From NCBI GenBank assembly GCA_030151925.1, contig JASLCY010000358.1:1-15965 (forward strand): a stretch of DNA of 15,965 bases, given 5' to 3'. Within the stretch, counting starts at the first letter, position 1; each line of letters opens with the position of its first letter. Below the pieces are notes generated by a model. That model made no database searches. It had not been told where the DNA came from and saw nothing but the letters and a program-made list of their open reading frames with translations. Source of the DNA: Oligoflexus sp. (GTDB lineage: Bacteria > Bdellovibrionota_B > Oligoflexia > Oligoflexales > Oligoflexaceae). The position numbers and the translations under genes were made by a program. Below are positions 14,345 through 15,965 of this stretch, piece by piece.

Positions 14345-15469
14345 ATGGACGCTCAGACCTTCCCAGCAGCGAAGTCCCCGGATTGGACTTGGCTGAGTCA
14401 GTACCTTGCGCCTTCGCTCGTCGCCGCGCGCCCTTATAAACTCGATGCCCCGGCCCGGATCAAGATCAAGCTCGACCAGAACGAAAGCCCCTGGGATTGG
14501 CCGCAGGCGATCAAGGAACGCATCGCCCAGCGCCTCATCAAGGCGGAATGGAACCGTTATCCGGATGCGATGGCCCTCGATATCACCAAGGGCCTCGCGG
14601 ATTATATCGGCATCAGGCCGGACTGCATCCTGACCAGCGTGGGCTCGAACCACCTCATCACGATCCTGCTCGAAGCCCTGGCCACGCGCCTGCCCGGCAA
14701 ACTCGTGATCACGCGCCCGTGCTTCCCGCTGTTCGAATCGCACGCGCAATACCTGGGCCTGAAGTACGAGACCTGGAACCTCGATGAGGATTTCAACTAC
14801 GACGTGAAGCGCCTGCCGGATCTTCCGGACGGTTCGCTCCTGATCTTCGCGAGCCCGAACAACCCGACCGGGACCTCGCTGTCCAAGGCGACCCTGCGGG
14901 CGCTGCTGCAAAAGCATCCGAAGGTCCTCTTCCTCGCCGACGAGGCCTATTATGAATTCGACGACGATCCCTACACGGACCTCCTGCCCGAGTTCGGCAA
15001 CCTCATCCTCCTCCGTACGCTCTCGAAGACCATGGGCGCGGCGGGCGTCCGCCTCGGTTATGCGCTCGGCTCGCCCGAGCTCATCGCGCAGGTCGGCAAG
15101 CTGCGCGTGCCCTTCCTCCTGAATCACTTCGCGATGATCGCCGCCGACACGATACTGCATGATCCCGAGATGAAGGCGTTCATGGAGAAGAACGTCGCGA
15201 ACGCGCGCACGGAACGCGATAAGATGTATAAAGAGCTCGGCTTCGCGAAGGAGAAGGGCGTGCAGATCTTCAACTCCAAGGCGAACTTCCTCTTGCTTCG
15301 CTGGAAGGATAACGCGGTTTGCCAGGCGGCCTACAAGTCTCTGATGGATCAGGGCATCCAGGTGCGGAACATCTCGGCCGGCCCCGGCCTCGAAGGTTGC
15401 CTGCGGGTGACGGTCGGAGCGCCCGACGAGAATCAGGCTTTCGTGAAGGCGCTTAAAACGATAATCTAA
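14345..15469 (+). CDS. hisC: Histidinol-phosphate aminotransferase-like PLP enzyme
   Basis: The 374-residue protein is a fold-type I aminotransferase of the HisC group. HisC makes histidinol phosphate from imidazole acetol phosphate using glutamate in histidine synthesis. Visible motifs are LDQNESPW (43-50), N70-R71-Y72-P73 (substrate phosphate side), SPNNPTG (170-176), ADEAY (198-202), the PLP lysine K228 in LSKTMG, R236 in GVRLGY, and the substrate-carboxylate arginine R354 in CLRVTVG. All key residues are intact. AAGGAT precedes the ATG, eight bases after trmL. No other his gene is in the window, so related aminotransferases of similar substrate (aromatic amino acids) cannot be fully excluded. 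Confidence 0.87.
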   Translation: MDAQTFPAAKSPDWTWLSQYLAPSLVAARPYKLDAPARIKIKLDQNESPWDWPQAIKERIAQRLIKAEWNRYPDAMALDITKGLADYIGIRPDCILTSVGSNHLITILLEALATRLPGKLVITRPCFPLFESHAQYLGLKYETWNLDEDFNYDVKRLPDLPDGSLLIFASPNNPTGTSLSKATLRALLQKHPKVLFLADEAYYEFDDDPYTDLLPEFGNLILLRTLSKTMGAAGVRLGYALGSPELIAQVGKLRVPFLLNHFAMIAADTILHDPEMKAFMEKNVANARTERDKMYKELGFAKEKGVQIFNSKANFLLLRWKDNAVCQAAYKSLMDQGIQVRNISAGPGLEGCLRVTVGAPDENQAFVKALKTII

Positions 15470-15493
15470 GCGTAATGAAGGGGAGGGGGCGCT

Positions 15494-15965
15494 TTGAATT
15501 TCGATATACCCAAGTTTGAGATCCCTCTCCTGCGCTTCGAGAAGAACCTCGAGCGCCTGTCGCTCGTTTTGCTGATCGCCCAGTGGTCATACGTGATCGG
15601 GATCTATCGGTTCCTGCCCGATCGCATTCCAACGCATGTCTCCATCGATGGCCATATCGATGCCTACGGCTCGCGTGGGATGGCTTTCTTTTTGCCGGTC
15701 ATCGGCGCCTTCGTGTTCGGTCTATTGAGCCTGGCGGTCAAGGACCCGCGTATCGTGAACTGCCCTGGTCTGAACTCCTTGACCAATCCAGAGCTCTTGT
15801 TCGTGACCGCCCGGCGGATCGCGATCTTCGTGAAATGCGAGACCTCAGTCCTTTTCCTTTGGGTGTCTTACACCTTGCTCAAACAGCCTTTCGATTCCAA
15901 CCCTCTGACCATTTACCTGGAGATAGGCCTCTACATCGCGGCTTCGGTAGGGATTTCGGTCTACC
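15494..15965 (+). CDS. DUF1648-type membrane protein, 3'-truncated by window edge
   Basis: The frame is open from a TTG at 15494 to the window end (157 codons). TTG is the only sensible start: GGAGGG lies six to seven bases before it, and in-frame stops at 15473 and 15476 close the frame upstream. After a charged N-terminus come a hydrophobic helix (about 22-40) and the motif PDRIPTHVSIDGHIDAYGS (about 42-60), typical of the DUF1648 domain. Further membrane helices follow (about 64-82, 107-128 and 141 on). DUF1648 occurs in SdpI-type immunity and other small membrane proteins; the exact family cannot be settled from the part present. The 24-base gap after hisC suggests the same operon. Confidence 0.8.
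   Translation, partial: MNFDIPKFEIPLLRFEKNLERLSLVLLIAQWSYVIGIYRFLPDRIPTHVSIDGHIDAYGSRGMAFFLPVIGAFVFGLLSLAVKDPRIVNCPGLNSLTNPELLFVTARRIAIFVKCETSVLFLWVSYTLLKQPFDSNPLTIYLEIGLYIAASVGISVY

Noticed and set aside
14297..15160. Open frame of 287 codons on the minus strand, opposite hisC
   Set aside because: It is a shadow of hisC, whose PLP motifs are all intact on the plus strand.
13218..15965. CPBP protease and DUF1648-type protein considered as a bacteriocin immunity locus
   Set aside because: No bacteriocin-like small ORF lies nearby, and the intervening genes (trmL, hisC) are housekeeping, so the families alone do not support it.

Overview
The window looks like the chromosome of a Gram-negative bacterium that is fairly GC-rich. 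It carries several lipoprotein-type signal peptides, an outer-membrane-like beta-barrel ending in Phe, and a cytochrome c lipoprotein. The mix of a PP2C phosphatase, a GYF-like domain protein, TPR and kelch envelope proteins and GTG/TTG starts would fit a deltaproteobacterium-like or Bdellovibrionota/Oligoflexia-type organism. That placement is inference; there is no rRNA or other strong taxonomic marker here. No tRNA, rRNA, CRISPR array, transposase or integrase was seen.

Layout. (1) Bases 1-884, minus strand: an AT-richer two-gene operon with a clear promoter. It encodes a 65-residue two-helix membrane protein and, coupled by an ATGA overlap, a secreted Cys-containing protein cut by the window edge. 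(2) 1115-6105, plus strand: a compact four-gene operon of PP2C phosphatase, GYF-like single-pass membrane protein, TPR/beta-barrel outer-membrane protein and kelch-propeller lipoprotein. Gaps run from a 1-base overlap to 12 bases. The predicted products reach from cytoplasm to outer membrane, which makes this the best candidate for an undescribed multi-protein system. (3) 6087-6761, minus: a DUF6151/GFA-like zinc protein whose end overlaps the kelch gene. (4) 6981-8867, plus: pepD and a small lipoprotein. (5) 8870-9500, minus: a cytochrome c lipoprotein on a Ser/Thr/Asn-rich tether, with a rho-independent terminator. (6) 9563-11598, plus: an S9 prolyl-oligopeptidase-type lipoprotein behind a promoter with a perfect inverted repeat over its -35 box and a 9-codon leader ORF. 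(7) 11599-13085, minus: an S41-like protease homologue that lacks its catalytic Ser and Lys, coupled by ATGA to a small exported protein. (8) 13218-15965, plus: CPBP intramembrane protease, trmL, hisC and a DUF1648-type membrane protein cut by the window edge, all closely spaced.

Most genes serve the cell envelope (export, anchoring, proteolysis). The housekeeping functions are dipeptide breakdown (PepD), tRNA wobble methylation (TrmL) and histidine synthesis (HisC).
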